Both the position numbers and the translations under genes were made by a program. From contig JBAJFE010000011.1 of assembly GCA_037903355.1 (NCBI GenBank), positions 753,001 to 817,000 on the forward strand: a stretch of 64,000 nt of DNA, written 5' to 3'. The notes under the pieces were generated by a model, which had not been told where the DNA came from, did no database searches, and saw only the letters and a list, made by a program, of their open reading frames with translations. The first letter of the stretch is position 1. Each line of letters begins with the position of its first letter. Source of the stretch: Trichuris trichiura. Lineage: Eukaryota; Nematoda; Enoplea; Trichinellida; Trichuridae. This document shows, one piece after another, positions 51,801 to 64,000 of this stretch.

Positions 51801-54800
51801 TCACGAAATGAAAATTCACAGAATTTCTCAAAACTGTGCCTCAATTCCTTCCACACCAGTTAAATTTTCATTATGAACCATCAATAGTGGACAACTTTGC
51901 TGCAAACCTTTATCCCATCAAGACCTCACAAAAGCAAATCTCTTTGTTTAGTATCAGTGTTCACAATACCTTTCTCACAGATAAGCCTCGTCAAATCTTC
52001 AAATCTACAAAAGGTTTTTTATTCATTGATTTTCTTATAGTCTTGTAATCATCCGTTCTGCCGGTTAGTAAATAAAAAAATATAGCTCTCTCGAAACCCT
52101 CTTTCTCTCTTTTGCAACCAGCTTATACATCACCTTTTATAGAAAGTTAACACTCTATATTGGCCACAGAATTGCTGAAAAGCATTAACGAAAATAAAAA
52201 AACACATTTATCAAGTTCTGACAACTCAGTCTAAAATAATGCTATGCACCTGCAATAGCAACGACAGAAGTTTATTGACAGAATTGTGAGCCCTGTAATG
52301 CTGGATGTTCGCTAACGGTCCACACTAATATGTTGTCTTATTTTACTAGCACAGAGTCGTGTCGTAAAAATGAGAAACAGTAGTATATTAGATCTATGCA
52401 TAAACTGTACAGTGTTTTTACGTTAAATGCGCAGAAAGTGAAGTTGCAATGCTACTGGTTTTTTCGTGGAGTATTCGTCGTTCTCACAATCATCGTGAAG
52501 CATGTTGACGCTACCTTCGCTTTCCATTGATGCCGGAAGTGCCAACAGCCAATTCTTGAAAATTTAGAACAAAGACAATTTGGTTCAGCTCATTGCTCAT
52601 TATGCGTTGACATATACAACATTAATCTTGAAAGCTATTGTAACTTGGTTTCGGCTTCCACGCATCGGTATGAGTAGCATTTTACAGCTACAGTTGGGCA
52701 GAAGTTCCATTACTGCATCTTACCATTCCGAAGCACAGACAGATACATTTGCCTATGTTACTCGCCGAACTGCTGCTGATTTCGCAACCTTCGCGAAGTA
52801 GACCGTACACGTAATGTTTGAAGCATATGCAGCAAGTCGTTTTTCATGCAGATACGCGAACATTTCTAACGTTTTGACGAATATGATTTTTTGTCGTGAT
52901 TGTACTTTGTATTTTTTCGTTTTCGTATATCCACTTGACTGACTGTGTACAGTTTTGTTTGCAAAAGAGTAATCTTTTTCCTTCGTTTCGTTAATGGGCG
53001 GAGACAAACGTCCAAACGCTGTTTGATAGCAAATTTGCACAACTGTTCTCGCACTCGTTTCCAGCGCTTCTCCATCTTATCCACCTGCATGAACTTCGCC
53101 TTAACGTTGGCTCTGATGACGAGAAGAATTTTGTGACTGGGCTGCCTGGAAAATTCAATTCTCAGCGAGCACAAGTTGATACATGAGTTTGTCTTCTTGA
53201 ACGTGGCGTCAAAAACTTGGAAACATCGAAATCGTTTTTGAGTGTATGGTTTTGGTGCTGATCAGTAATCCTGCGCAAGAGCTACGTGTGCGCGTGCTTT
53301 GAAAAATTTATGAATTATATACTGCGACATTTGCATACGAAGCATTACGGTGGCGGAGATATGCGTTACTGGACTTCCTGTCAAAGTGAGTGCGAAACGA
53401 CAATTGCAGAAAAAGTGTTCCGAAGTTTCACACGTGCATGAAGAATACGTTCCTTCTTTTCTTCAGCGGTGGCTGGAGTGAACGCGAAGCTCTCACGTTT
53501 ACTGCCACAGAAATTTGATCTGTAGCACTTATGCATAGATCTAATAGAACTACAAAAGAAATAGTTGACATGATTTAATAGAGATCAACACTATAGTACA
53601 AATAACAACTAGAAAGCGACATGACAATGACGTTAATAAAACACGGTTATTGGAAAAAGATGAATTTTCAAACAAGGCTAAACAGAAAATATAATGCAGC
53701 AACCGGTTAATAGGACATGTGTAAGTCCACCGTAGACACCATAAATCCTTATTTATTGATTCTTAAATAGCGACCTTTAATTAAGACTCCAAAGTGGAAG
53801 TTGTTATGTTTAAATATTACGCAGATCAGTTCCTTTAATTTATGAGACTTGACGACAACAGCACTATAGCCAAATATTAAATGTATAGGCATCATATATA
53901 GGCGTGATGACAATTGGCATAAAGATTCTGTAAACTCTCTGAGTGATTACGAAAAGCGCTATAACGAAGATGTTTTCCGGTCCGTCGTTGATGCCATATA
54001 AATAAGCGTGGCAATAAGTGAATCTAAAAGCGACGATGACTAAAAGCCATACTTCATGCACACAGAATCCCATATGTGTTCAGAACATCTAGGAAAGGAC
54101 GTATTCAATGAATACACATCTTCCATTGCTTACAACATCAGATGTGATTGGTTAAGCATATACTAGCTACTCAGTTTTCTTTCGACGAGAATTTCATTGT
54201 CTTCTGGAATGAACATTTTTCCTTTCTTCTGAGACGATACTGAAGTTTGCGAAACTGCAACTTTAGATAAATTATCGGAACGCACGCGCATCTTTTACGG
54301 TGCCAGCATGCGTACTCTGTGACCCATAGCTGAGGTGTTGTTGGTCTTCTTCTTCTTCTTCGTCTGTCATGCGTTCACTGTACGCTAAAGTTTAGGTATT
54401 CTGTTTGGCGATGATGCTTCCATGCACTTTAGGTATATCAATCAAGCGATGTTTACTCTCTTCTGTGTGAAAATCAGAGAATGTTTACTTCAAGCAAGTG
54501 ATTATGTTTGAGCGTACGAAACAAGCGTGACCAATCTTTCAATGATTAGTTTACATATTCCACCGTAATAATAGGCCTACAGGTTATCTAATTTTCAAAG
54601 TATGTTTCAATAGCGAACATTCGATTTTCAAGCCGTCTCTTTTTCCTACGTATCGTTATACACAGATACAGCAAATACTAGACAGAGTCACATGGACGTT
54701 AGGTTGACGTCTTATTGACTATACTGTAAACGGCCCTATACTTGCACTGTTCTTCTCTACACCTTCTTACTAAAACTTGAAACTTCTACATCCAAATTAG

Positions 54801-55246
54801 AATTGCAATAGAATTCTGTTTCACAGAAGTGCTTATATGGAGATAGCGCGTCGATATACATCTACCCGAATTAGTCACTGTTTCCAAAGAGCTGTCTTCT
54901 GTCTAAGCGTTTATTTGTGAAGTAAAAAACACACAAATGGATGTGTCCTTTTTCGGTGATTTACTTCGCGCCCTTAAGAGGCCACTTAAGCGCTCAACTG
55001 TTGTCTTCTCAGCATCTTCGTTTTTATGTTGAAAGGAGAAATATATTTAATCGTTTCATTGATTTTGGTTAACTCATTCAGGTTGAATTTGCTCTTCTCC
55101 ATCTTGTAAATGGTACGACAGACAGCATATAAAAATATCTTAGTTTTGTTATATCTGTAGAAGTAGTTTATGCATGCATAGTAGTTCAAATACGTTTTCG
55201 TATGGTATTACTTTAGCTTCATGCCATCTTGTTAGATGATCTAGAT
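51801..55246. other. Intergenic, no gene recognised
   Basis: The frames at 52580-52801 (plus) and 52866-53174 (minus) lack recognised similarity. A gatgacgagaagaatttt segment near 53115 recalls gacgatgagaagaatttg at 45339, but the similarity does not extend. Confidence 0.4.
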
Positions 55247-55461
55247 CAGTGTTTCTCAACGTGGGCCCTGGGTCCCCCTGGGGGGGGGGGCTGAGAGATT
55301 TTAGGGAAGCCCTGGAAGCCAGGGGGCCTGGAGGATAATGCGGCAGGACATTGTCCCAATAAGCGGTGGGTTCTTACAAGGATTAGGGGGCCCTGACAAG
55401 GCCTAGGGGGTCCTGACAAGGCCTAGGGGAGCCCTGGGGCAAAAAAGGTTGAGAAACTATG
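55247..55461. mobile_element. hAT-like miniature transposon (215 bp)
   Basis: Ends CAGTGTTTCTCAACG and GGTTGAGAAACTATG form a hAT-type inverted repeat. Flanked by the 8-bp duplication atctagat/atttagat with one mismatch. The interior is G-rich with an ggggccctgacaaggcctag repeat. Confidence 0.85.
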
Positions 55462-57089
55462 ATTTAGATAATTTATTTTCGATTCGAAACTTTTAAAGGA
55501 TCAAAGCCTGGTTTCGAACTGTTCTCTTATGCGTTTAGCATCGCAGTCTAGCTTAGGATTAACTCCGCTGTAGTTATAAATACTTTGCTAACGGACTTTC
55601 TTATGTAGTTATACGTTGCGATAAATAATTTCTTTCGAAGCTGCACGCGGTGAGAGACAACGAACATACTCACTCCCTTCCTTTGCATAACACTAAATTG
55701 ACCCAGTTCTATTAGCCATTAGAAATTAGAATAACACCATTCGCCTATCGGTAAAATTAAATAACGATTTCTTTGGTTTCTTGAAACAACACTCATAGAC
55801 AATTTTCCCTGACCTTTATCATAGGTAATTTCATAATGCGCCTACTTCACTGTCGCTAACATTCTAGGTAGGAAATATATTTTTAACCATTAGAAAAGGT
55901 ACACGTCTCCGTTCGTTTCAACTATTTTTAACTCAGAATCTGAATAGTAATTGAGAAGCGAACTCCAGTCCGACAGAGGACGAACGTGCAAGAAAGTAAT
56001 CTTCTTTCGTTAACACTCTTAACATAGATGAATGAAGATATGGTTCTGCAAGTTGAAATTACAATTTTTTCCTTCATTTGCTCTTCTGCGATTTCCACAA
56101 CGCGATCATCGCAATTTGGCTTCACTTTTTCAAGTAGTCTCAAAAGGAAAAGCTGAGTGCAAATCGCTAAACTTAAAGCAGGAGAGAAACTTTCCAACGA
56201 TTCCGTCTCGAACTGTAGGAGAGCTCATTAGCAACTTTTCAAATGTGAGTGTTGCAATTATAGGTTATCCTTTCTAATGACATCCAGTTCATTCTAGGAT
56301 AGGTTGACTCCATAAATCCCATCTATAATTAGACTTGAGTAGGGAACAATTTCAAAAGATTCATCTTCGGTGTCGTTCTTGTTGATTAGATGAGCAAATT
56401 TTCCGGAAAGGTTAAATGTCTTTACTATTTGTTGTGATGTAACCTCAGAAAGGCTTAGTGAACCTATAACTTTAAGGAAAGCAATTTTTTGTAAAACACT
56501 CACGATAGCGCTGCTACTTTTTAGAGTGGATACCTTCACAGCTTTATCCTTTGGCCATCAAGACGGGATTAACATAAATCACAATACTTCCATAGATATA
56601 GATTTTTATAAGAAATCGACAAGGTGATTTCCTTGAAATTTTATTAATGACCTGCTTCTTGAACAAACAACGTATAGCATCGTAACTAGAAAATTAGGTA
56701 GACTATTCCTTCAGCCACATTTCCGGAAGCTTAATGTAGCCATGAGAAATGCTGTCCAATTTTTCTTTAAGGAAACATTATTCAGATTGGCGATCTTAAG
56801 TTATCGGAAGCGTTTTGTTATGCAGCAATACAATCAAAAGTCCCTGCTGTGCATGAAATAAAGCTAAAATATTCGCTGCTTTCGTAGTCATTCGTCGCTT
56901 CATTTGTCTGAACTTAAAATACGCACAACGGCAGATCGGTAAGCTTCTTCTGCACGGTAGATTCTTTTCGATACGACAGGACTCATTATCTTACGGACAG
57001 AACGATTGACAACTGGTTTATGAGTTCTCATTCTTGATCTTCCCATAGCTTCTTTCCGTTCTTTGTGATTGTACCTATAAAAATACCAA
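55462..57089. other. Intergenic, no gene recognised
   Basis: Short frames only (55928-56539 on both strands). Nothing recognisable. Confidence 0.4.
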
Positions 57090-58680
57090 CACACGCCTTA
57101 CCAACGAATGGATGAGCAAGTTGTTAGGAAATGCACAGAGAATACACGCGGTTAACTTCCGTGAAACTCTACTCCCGTCGTCAGCGTAACGCATGGAGAA
57201 GGGATTCACTCAGTTAAACATTTACATATGCCTCTGAAGGGAACACTGGGTGTGACTATCTCAGTGTAGTGCAGCAGCGGTATTTACTGACGAGTTTGAT
57301 TCACATATCACTAACCTCTGTACCCCTCGCTTCCATTGGTATTTGCACTAATGGGAATGAATAAGCCCTACTTTATGTCTGATGGAAGTAGTTCTCTCGG
57401 GTTGTGATCATCGGCAATAGGTCGAGTGAACATTGAACAGAACGGCCATGGAGGCATTCTTCGTAATTTCCATGATCTTCTCGGGGATAGGTTTTGCAGT
57501 TGTCCTGAATGTATTTTTTTCGACCCCTTTAGCCTGTCCTCAGCATGCATGTACTGCTTGAGCATTTTCATATGATTTGGGACCTTTTAAACAAAGCGTG
57601 GCCCGTTTGGCATGTCTAAGAGACGTTGCAAGCACATTTGATTTGCTAAGCTGCCAGCGCTGTCCTGTCAAAAGGAACGTGATCTTGTCACTTGTTAAAG
57701 TCGAAAGAGGGTGACAGGAACCTTTAAAGCGTATTACGGAGTTAAGCGACTGTCCTGTGCGTTTGACCTGTTCACTTCATTATAATAGGGAATAAACAAG
57801 ACGGAATGAGGCTGTGTTGTACTTCCAGGAATGGGTAGCGGTAAATCGCTAAGTTTGCGAAGTATGATAGATTTAAGGAAACTTTTAGGGTCACCGTCGT
57901 CAATTAGTGTTGGTGAGATGAGATTCAAGCTAGACAGTTAAAGGGACGAGTCACAGTTACAGAGGGCCGATGGACCATACCGGTGGCAATACCTCTTTTT
58001 ATACAAATGGGATGTTAGGAGAAAAATCCACATACCTGTCAGAATGGATGGGTTTTCTGAATACAACACTTTTAAGGTTACATCCTTCCTTAATCATCAA
58101 GATGTCTAGGAATGCTAGCCTGCCGCTTAACTGTTCCTCCATTATTAACATAATTTTTCCAGCTGAAAGATTATTTAAATGGCTTAGGAAAAAATTCTCT
58201 ATCCCAGTGCTAACTCAGGCGAAAACGTCATCTACATGTGTCTTGAAAAAGGAAGGATTCATGTGACTGTCTGCGAGAGCAAATGCTGTTTGCTCCAGGT
58301 GTCCCATGAGCACTTCAACGAGAATTGGCGAGAAGAGGTGGCACGGAAGGAAGAAACGGTCTCCAAACTTAAAATAGTTGCCCTGTAGAACGCAAAAGGC
58401 TACCAATGTTTTTCAGTGGAAAGGTGTTACTTTCATCTGACAAAAGATTGCTCTTACAAAGCTTAACATGTCGAGCAGGATTTTAAGTATGTAACTTATT
58501 GGGACGTTAGCAGAGATATCTTTAACATTGTAACTAAATATTACGTCCCTGCTCATCCATTCATTAGTAGGGCGCGTTTTGATTTTTATAGACTCAAGAT
58601 GTCTGAACGCAAATAAATTCACAATTGAAATCTTTCGTAATGCCACAAAATGAAAAGATAAATACACCGACCGCAATGAA
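57090..58680 (-). pseudogene. Degenerate Penelope-like element, family A
   Basis: On the minus strand, read from 58680 downwards: an RT fragment VIFSYNVKDISANVPI (58545-58495), QGNYFKFGD through SPILVEVLMGHLE and the catalytic box HVDDVFA (58380-58215), then in another frame LAFLDILMI and FRKPIHSDRYVDF (about 58110-58020). A C-terminal tail follows around 57560-57370. The 3' end at 57095-57190 matches the family A end at 2550 (taccaacg-atggatgagcaagttgt) and a decayed hammerhead-like motif. Many stops and frameshifts; inactive. Confidence 0.78.
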
Positions 58681-60614
58681 GATTACTAGTAATGGTAATG
58701 ACACTACCACAGATAAAGTTGTCTCTCTTCTCTGTGAGCACGTTAAAAATGAAGTTTTATTGTCTGAGTTTCACGGCGCTCCTCTTTTCCCATCTTCAGT
58801 GGAAACGAAAGTGAACGTTAAAGCATGACAACTACGGACGTCAGAATAGCTGTTGCTCGATAAACTGTTACGGAAGCTTAAAGTGTTGAAGATAATTTTC
58901 ACGCCGTCATTTTCATCTTCAAAAGCTGTTGAATTCATTAGTTTGCAACGTGGATAGTTTTTCTTTAGCTCCAATCTACATTACAGAGTAGCGGTACACA
59001 TTTCACTTAAGCAAATTCACAAGTGCAATGATCTCTATTTTTTTACTTGAGTTCCTTTATCACGCTTTAATCCACATGATACGGTGATAACAACCCACGG
59101 AGTTCATTCATCCATACCGTATTTCGTACGCCTTAGCGGTAAACTGTTACCGTGTAGCGAAGAAAACTTAATTCAGCTTCGCCAGTGCAAAACGTAATTC
59201 TCAACATAGTAATTGATCATGAACGGTTTCTGATCGTTGTTGTACATTTTCGATGACCGATGAGGTTTACAGCGCTCGCTCTCTTACTCCATTAAGAATA
59301 AGTAGTTGTAGTCTTCCTTGATGGTTTTGTACAGCTCAGATTGTCATCCATCCGCTCTCTTTTGACAGATTCTCTTTATATCTCTCATGTAGTTTGTTAT
59401 CAGTTGTTCCACTGTAGGAATCAGAGTATTTTCCTTTGACTTCCAACACAGCCTAGGCTTATCGATCCGTCGACTGATCTTCCTGATAATACATCTTATC
59501 TACACCTTCTGAAGAAAATCTTGAAAGCCTTTTTCTCCAAGGCGGTCGTCCTAAAGATTAACGAGTAAAAAGCCGGAAGGCGTGGACGCAGAATCAGGTA
59601 CCATGCCCTTACCTTCTCTCATTACCAGCCTAGTCGCATGGTTATTCTTTTAAACAATTGCTCCGCCGTAATGCAGTTTTAATCTGAGATGCGCACCACA
59701 ACAAATACTGATTGTTTTCCTTGCCATTTTTTAAAATAATTAGTGTTAACATCGAATAGTAATGACGGCGGTGATGCGAAACGAATGAATTGATCCGTAT
59801 CAGCAGATTTATTATAGATAAACTTACGAAAGGTACTTTAAAACTTCAGGAAAAATAGTCCACGTTGCAAACTATAAATTTAGCAAGCCACGAAAAGAAA
59901 GAACGGCCAAAACAATGGGCGTAAACGTACCAACAGTCAAACCAGTTTAAATACTCAACTCTACTAGCAGCTTTTCAGCGAACACCGATTACAAAATCTT
60001 TGAGCATAATTTAACGTCCACCTATAAGTCCACTGAAGATCGGACAACAGAAGTCCGTATAAGCCTCAGACACTAAACGTAATTATTTTCCGAATCTTCA
60101 AGTCCTTAGAGACGTAGAGACAACAAAAAGAACCGTTAGCATACATCCAGCATTCAGTAAGCATAAACATTTAACAACGAGATAACACAATACATATAGC
60201 AAAACAAATCTTATTAAGACACAGAAAAGAATGCAATTTCATTCCACGCTGCTATAAAAGTGCAAGCGGAAACTGTAATTAGCGTTGGCTAGAGCAAAAC
60301 TTGAAAATGCAAGAACAAAAGGCGGTCCGCAGCGCACCACAAAACGAAATCGTCAACCGCTGCATGCGAGCAAAATACTGCACTGGCGAGAAACTGTCTC
60401 TGCCGTCTATAAGTCGTTGAAGGGGACAGTGCTCGCCCCTCCCCTGAACGAAAGTAGAGAGGAATTTACGTGTCTTCTTCCATTTCGTGTAACACGAGAA
60501 GGGAGAGCATGTATCTCTCAATGGGTTGTAATGACCCCTCCATTGATAAGGCTCCTGGGGGAGGGGCAGCAACTTGCCTGCCCTCATAAGACGGCTGCAA
60601 AAGGGCACTAAGCG
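58681..60614. other. Intergenic, no gene recognised
   Basis: AT-rich until about 60280, then rising GC toward the minisatellite. No supported gene. Confidence 0.4.
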
Positions 60615-62249
60615 CCCCTACTGCGCGGGTAACCGCCCCACCCTGTCTTTGAAGGGACAGGAGCGGCGAGTAACTGCCCCTCCCATCTTTCGAGGGGTAG
60701 GAGCGGCGAGTAACCGCCCCTCCCCTCGTTCGAGGAGCAGGAGCGGCGACGAACCGCCCCTCCCCTCGCTGAAGGGGGAAGAGCGGCGAGTAACCGCCCC
60801 TCCCCTCGCTCGAGGAGCAGGAGCGGTGAGTAACCACCCCTCCCCTCGCTCGAGGAGCAGGAGCGGCGAGTAACCGCCCCTCCCCTCGCTCGAGGAGCAG
60901 GAGCGGCGAGTAACCGCCCCTCCCCTCGCTGAAGGGGGAAGAGCGGCGAGTAACCACCCCTCCCCTCACTCGAGGAGCAGGAGCGGCGAGTAACCGCCCC
61001 TCCCCTCGCTCGAGGAGCAGGAGCGGCGAGTAACCGCCCCTCCCCTCGTTCGAGGAGCAGGAGCGGCGAGAACCGCCCCTCCCCTCGCAGGAGCGGCGAG
61101 TAACCGCCCCTCCCCTCGCTCGAGGAGCAGGAGCGGCGAGCCCCTCCCCTCGCTGAACGGCGAGTAACCGCCCCTCCCCTCGTTCGAGGAGCAGGAGCGG
61201 CGAGTACCGCCCCTCCCCTCGCTGAGGGGCAGGAGCGGCGAGTAACCGCCCCTCCCCTCGTTCGAGGAGCAGGAGCGGCGAGTAACCGCCCCTCCCCTCG
61301 CTGAGGGGCAGGAGCGGCGAGTAACCGCCCCTCCCCTCGCTCGAGGAGCAGGAGCGGCGAGTAACCGCCCCTCCCCTCGCTCGAGGAGCAGGAGCGGCGA
61401 GTAACCGCCCCTCCCCTCGCTCGAGGAGCAGGAGCGGCGAGTAACCGCCCCTCCCCTCGTTCGAGGAGCAGGAGCGGCGAGTAACCGCCCCTCCCCTCGC
61501 TCAAGGAGCAGGAGCGGCGAGTAACCGCCCCTCCCCTCGCTCGAGGAGCAGGAGCGGCGAGTAACCGCCCCTCCCCTCGCTGAGGAGCAGGAGCGGCGAG
61601 TAACCGCCCCTCCCCTCTTTGGAGGAGCAGGAGCGGCGAGTAACCGCCCCTCCCCTCGCTCGAGGAGCAGGAGCGGCGAGTAACCGCCCCTCCCCTCGCT
61701 GAAGGGGGAAGAGCGGCGAGTAACCGCCCTTCCCCTCGTTCGAGGAGCAGGAGCGGCGAGTAACCGCCCCTCCCCTCGCTCGAGGAGCAGGAGCGGCGAG
61801 TAACCGCCCCTCCCCTCGCTCGAGGAGCAGGAGCGGCGAGTAACCGCCCCTCCCCTCGCTGAAGGGGGAAGAGCGGCGAGTAACCGCCCCTCCCCTCGCT
61901 CGAGGAGCAGGAGCGGCGAGTAACCGCCCCTCCCCTCGCTCGAGGAGCAGGAGCGGCGAGTAACCGCCCCTCCCCTCGTCCGAGGAGCAGGAGCGGCGAG
62001 TAACCGCCCCTCCTCTCGTCCGAGGAGTAGGAGCGGCGACAAACCGCCCCTCCCCTCGTCCGAGGAGCAGGAGCGGCGACAAACCGCCCCTCCCCTCGCT
62101 GAAAGAGCAGGAGCGGCGACGAACCGCTCCCACTCCCGCGCAGTGTGTCAGAGCGGTTACTGATCGCTCCACTCCTTACGGATGGTGCAACAGCGGCTGC
62201 TTAGCCGCGCAGCGCCTTCCCGAAGGTGTCGGAGCGGCGAGTAACCGCT
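60615..62249. repeat. GC-rich 40-bp minisatellite
   Basis: About 37 regular copies (60660-62130) of a unit reading gagcggcgagtaaccgcccc followed by tcccctcgctcgaggagcag, with diverged copies at both ends. A recurring variant (gaagggggaa) appears near 60769, 60929, 61689 and 61859. The unit is not a multiple of three, yet minus-strand frames stay open for up to 358 codons because all three frames lack stops. Those ORFs are repeat by-products. The minus strand has two runs of four G per unit. Confidence 0.95.
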
Positions 62250-64000
62250 CTGACGACCGCGAAAATGCATGCACATGCAAGGAACCACCTCCCATCCCAT
62301 CATGGAACAAAGAAGTGCGGATCGTGCATTTCCAATTGCTTCAATAACCAAAAGACAAGCAGAACACCCGTACAGATATGCTAACATGCATAATAATGCA
62401 AGAGCATACTTGCCATGCAAAGTACATGCACTCTCGCCGAAAATGTGAAGGCAACGAACCAAAAGAGCGAACTCGCATTCACCGAACGAACATGTGCATC
62501 ATGTAAGCTGAAGCCTATACCGTCCTGGCTAAACAGGTAGCTTTTTCTTTCCTATGAAAATTTGTATACTTTTCATTTTTTTTACGGAATCGCGCTGAAT
62601 ATCAGATGTTTAATAAGGCAGTTAATATTAAGAACAAGCTATTAACCGTCTTCACCATTTTCTTTAAAGCCATTGCGAGGCAACAGTATACGGTTAAGCA
62701 CTCCCGGAGGATGAACGGAAACTACCTTAGAGGGGACGTGTAAACAATCGGTCATCTTACCATGTCGGCTCAGACATTTTATGGTGCCACGATTTTGAAC
62801 ATTGTTTTTATTCTCGTATTAATAAACGTTGTGAAATATTATGGCCTTTTTCTTTGTTGACTATTATCATTCTCTTTTATTGCTTTAGACTTCTGGAAAC
62901 TACTATTTCTTGTCTTTCCGTAAGGAAAGTCAGAGTTGATTGAAACCGAAAGAACAGCAGCTTTCAATTTCCTTTTCTATTGAGAATGTTTATAAAGCCT
63001 TGAAGAAAAGATTTGCGCAAGCACAGTATGGTAGATCGTACCATTCTAAGCGTATAAGTGATAGAGATTTTTGGAACCGCTGTGAACTGTAAGGAATCTT
63101 ATTTCATGAAATTTTAAATTACAAAATCTTCTGATAGAATAGAAGTCGCGGTGCATGGGGAACTGAATAGCGAAGTTCTCTTTCATAAACTGGAAATTGT
63201 GGAATGGACAGATGCACAAGAGATAAAAGTTTATCGACGCCTAACAAATTCCTTTATGTGTAGAAAGTACTCATTGCCACAAGCTGACGGAACTTATACC
63301 TAGTATCGCATCCTGGACAAGTAACATTAACGTTAAGGACTTTTTGATACAACGAACAGGGGTACTGACAATTCTAAAAAAGTGGCTTAGAGAAAAAATC
63401 GTGGCACTAGTAGATCCACGGTAGACCTCTCTCTACATAATACACCTGGATGGAAGATCTAAGGTTACCTAACTAAGAAAATGAACTTTATGAATTGTTC
63501 CGGAGCTCACAAAAGCCGTAGTCTTACGGCAACGACAATGCGATGGGAAAACTTTGATTAGTGCACTGCAATAGTGTAGGAAGTTAGGGGTGGACGTTCA
63601 GCCTCTTGTATTGGAGAGATGAGAAATACCCTTCCGAACAATTTTAAGCGGAATGAAAAGTACTTTCGGCAAAGTAAGAACAGCAAAGATAGGCTCAAAA
63701 GGATAAATAAAAGTTATCTGGGAAATCTTTATATCTGGTTCAACGAGCGCTTCTGGAAAAACCATATCGACATCTACGCTCATCCGACATATGGCAAAAA
63801 CGCTGTCCCGCGAAATCCTAACGAACTTTGCATAGGAAGGTAATGTATACTCATAGAGCTAAAGCAAGTGGAGAAAGGCCTAGAAGAAACGAAGACCAAG
63901 GCATTAACCTAGGAAACAGCAGCCTAAGCATCAGTGAAAAACTGTTCCAACCAAAAAGAAATCTATGAAACTCATATTTTGCTTCCTGTCTCGAAGGAGA
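62250..64000. other. Intergenic, no gene recognised
   Basis: No firm feature. 63140-63300 encodes a stretch (ELNSEVLFHKLEIVEWTD, then IKVYRRLTNSF) faintly like a PLE RT thumb region, too weak to call. Confidence 0.35.

Noticed and set aside
60608..62172. Long minus-strand open frames (298, 358 and 223 codons)
   Set aside because: By-products of a GC-rich 40-bp repeat that lacks stops in all three minus frames; the translations are frame-permuted versions of one repeat.
63140..63843. Possible degenerate PLE at the right edge
   Set aside because: A short RT-thumb-like stretch only; no catalytic box, GIY-YIG core or terminal motif visible, so not called.

Overview
The window reads as animal nuclear DNA. 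Genes are sparse and split by GT-AG introns, some only about 55-60 bp. There are trypsin-family proteases, an LHFPL-type tetraspan gene, Penelope-like retroelements (PLEs) with reverse transcriptase and GIY-YIG domains, many miniature DNA transposons, and long minisatellites. No bacterial or phage layout is present. Compact introns, a local trypsin-like protease family and PLEs would fit an enoplean nematode such as a whipworm (Trichuris), but that placement is inference; only 'metazoan' is well supported.

Layout. 1-20 kb: a repeatedly duplicated locus. Two complete secreted trypsin-like serine protease genes lie head to tail (4081-7073 and 11297-13645), each preceded by an almost identical 2.5 kb block (1-2475 and 8071-10545). 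Older, eroded pieces of the same unit lie at 7500-7980, 14.15-14.9 kb and 18.7-19.4 kb. A fold-back PLE (2487-3785) sits in the upstream region of the first gene only. A 372-bp element flanked by a 5-bp duplication splits exon 2 of the second gene, and the reading frame predicts that it is removed as an intron. 20.7-21.5 kb: a three-exon LHFPL-family tetraspan gene on the minus strand. 24.36-24.75 kb: a small acidic two-exon gene. 24.8-27.7 kb: nothing recognisable.

27.7-36 kb is repeat country: a pentanucleotide tract, a 4.8 kb array of 123-bp units (about 39 copies, open in one minus-strand frame), then a strongly decayed array with a spacing of roughly 160 bp. 37-39 kb: a hAT-like miniature element and a decaying collagen-like gene on the minus strand. 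41.4-43.6 kb: a PLE with RT and GIY-YIG regions, an inverted copy of its own 3' end and a 13-bp target duplication. 43.8-46.9 kb: a Tigger-like miniature element, two hairpins and one or two weakly supported coding regions. 49-58.7 kb: a fold-back element, two degenerate PLE copies, a PLE terminal hairpin and a hAT-like element. 60.6-62.25 kb: a GC-rich 40-bp minisatellite. The last 1.7 kb shows nothing firm.

The two proteases share exon structure, intron phases, TATA-to-ATG spacing and catalytic residues, so they probably act as secreted digestive or host-interface trypsins. The other genes have no visible functional link to them. Most of the unusual structure comes from mobile elements and duplication.
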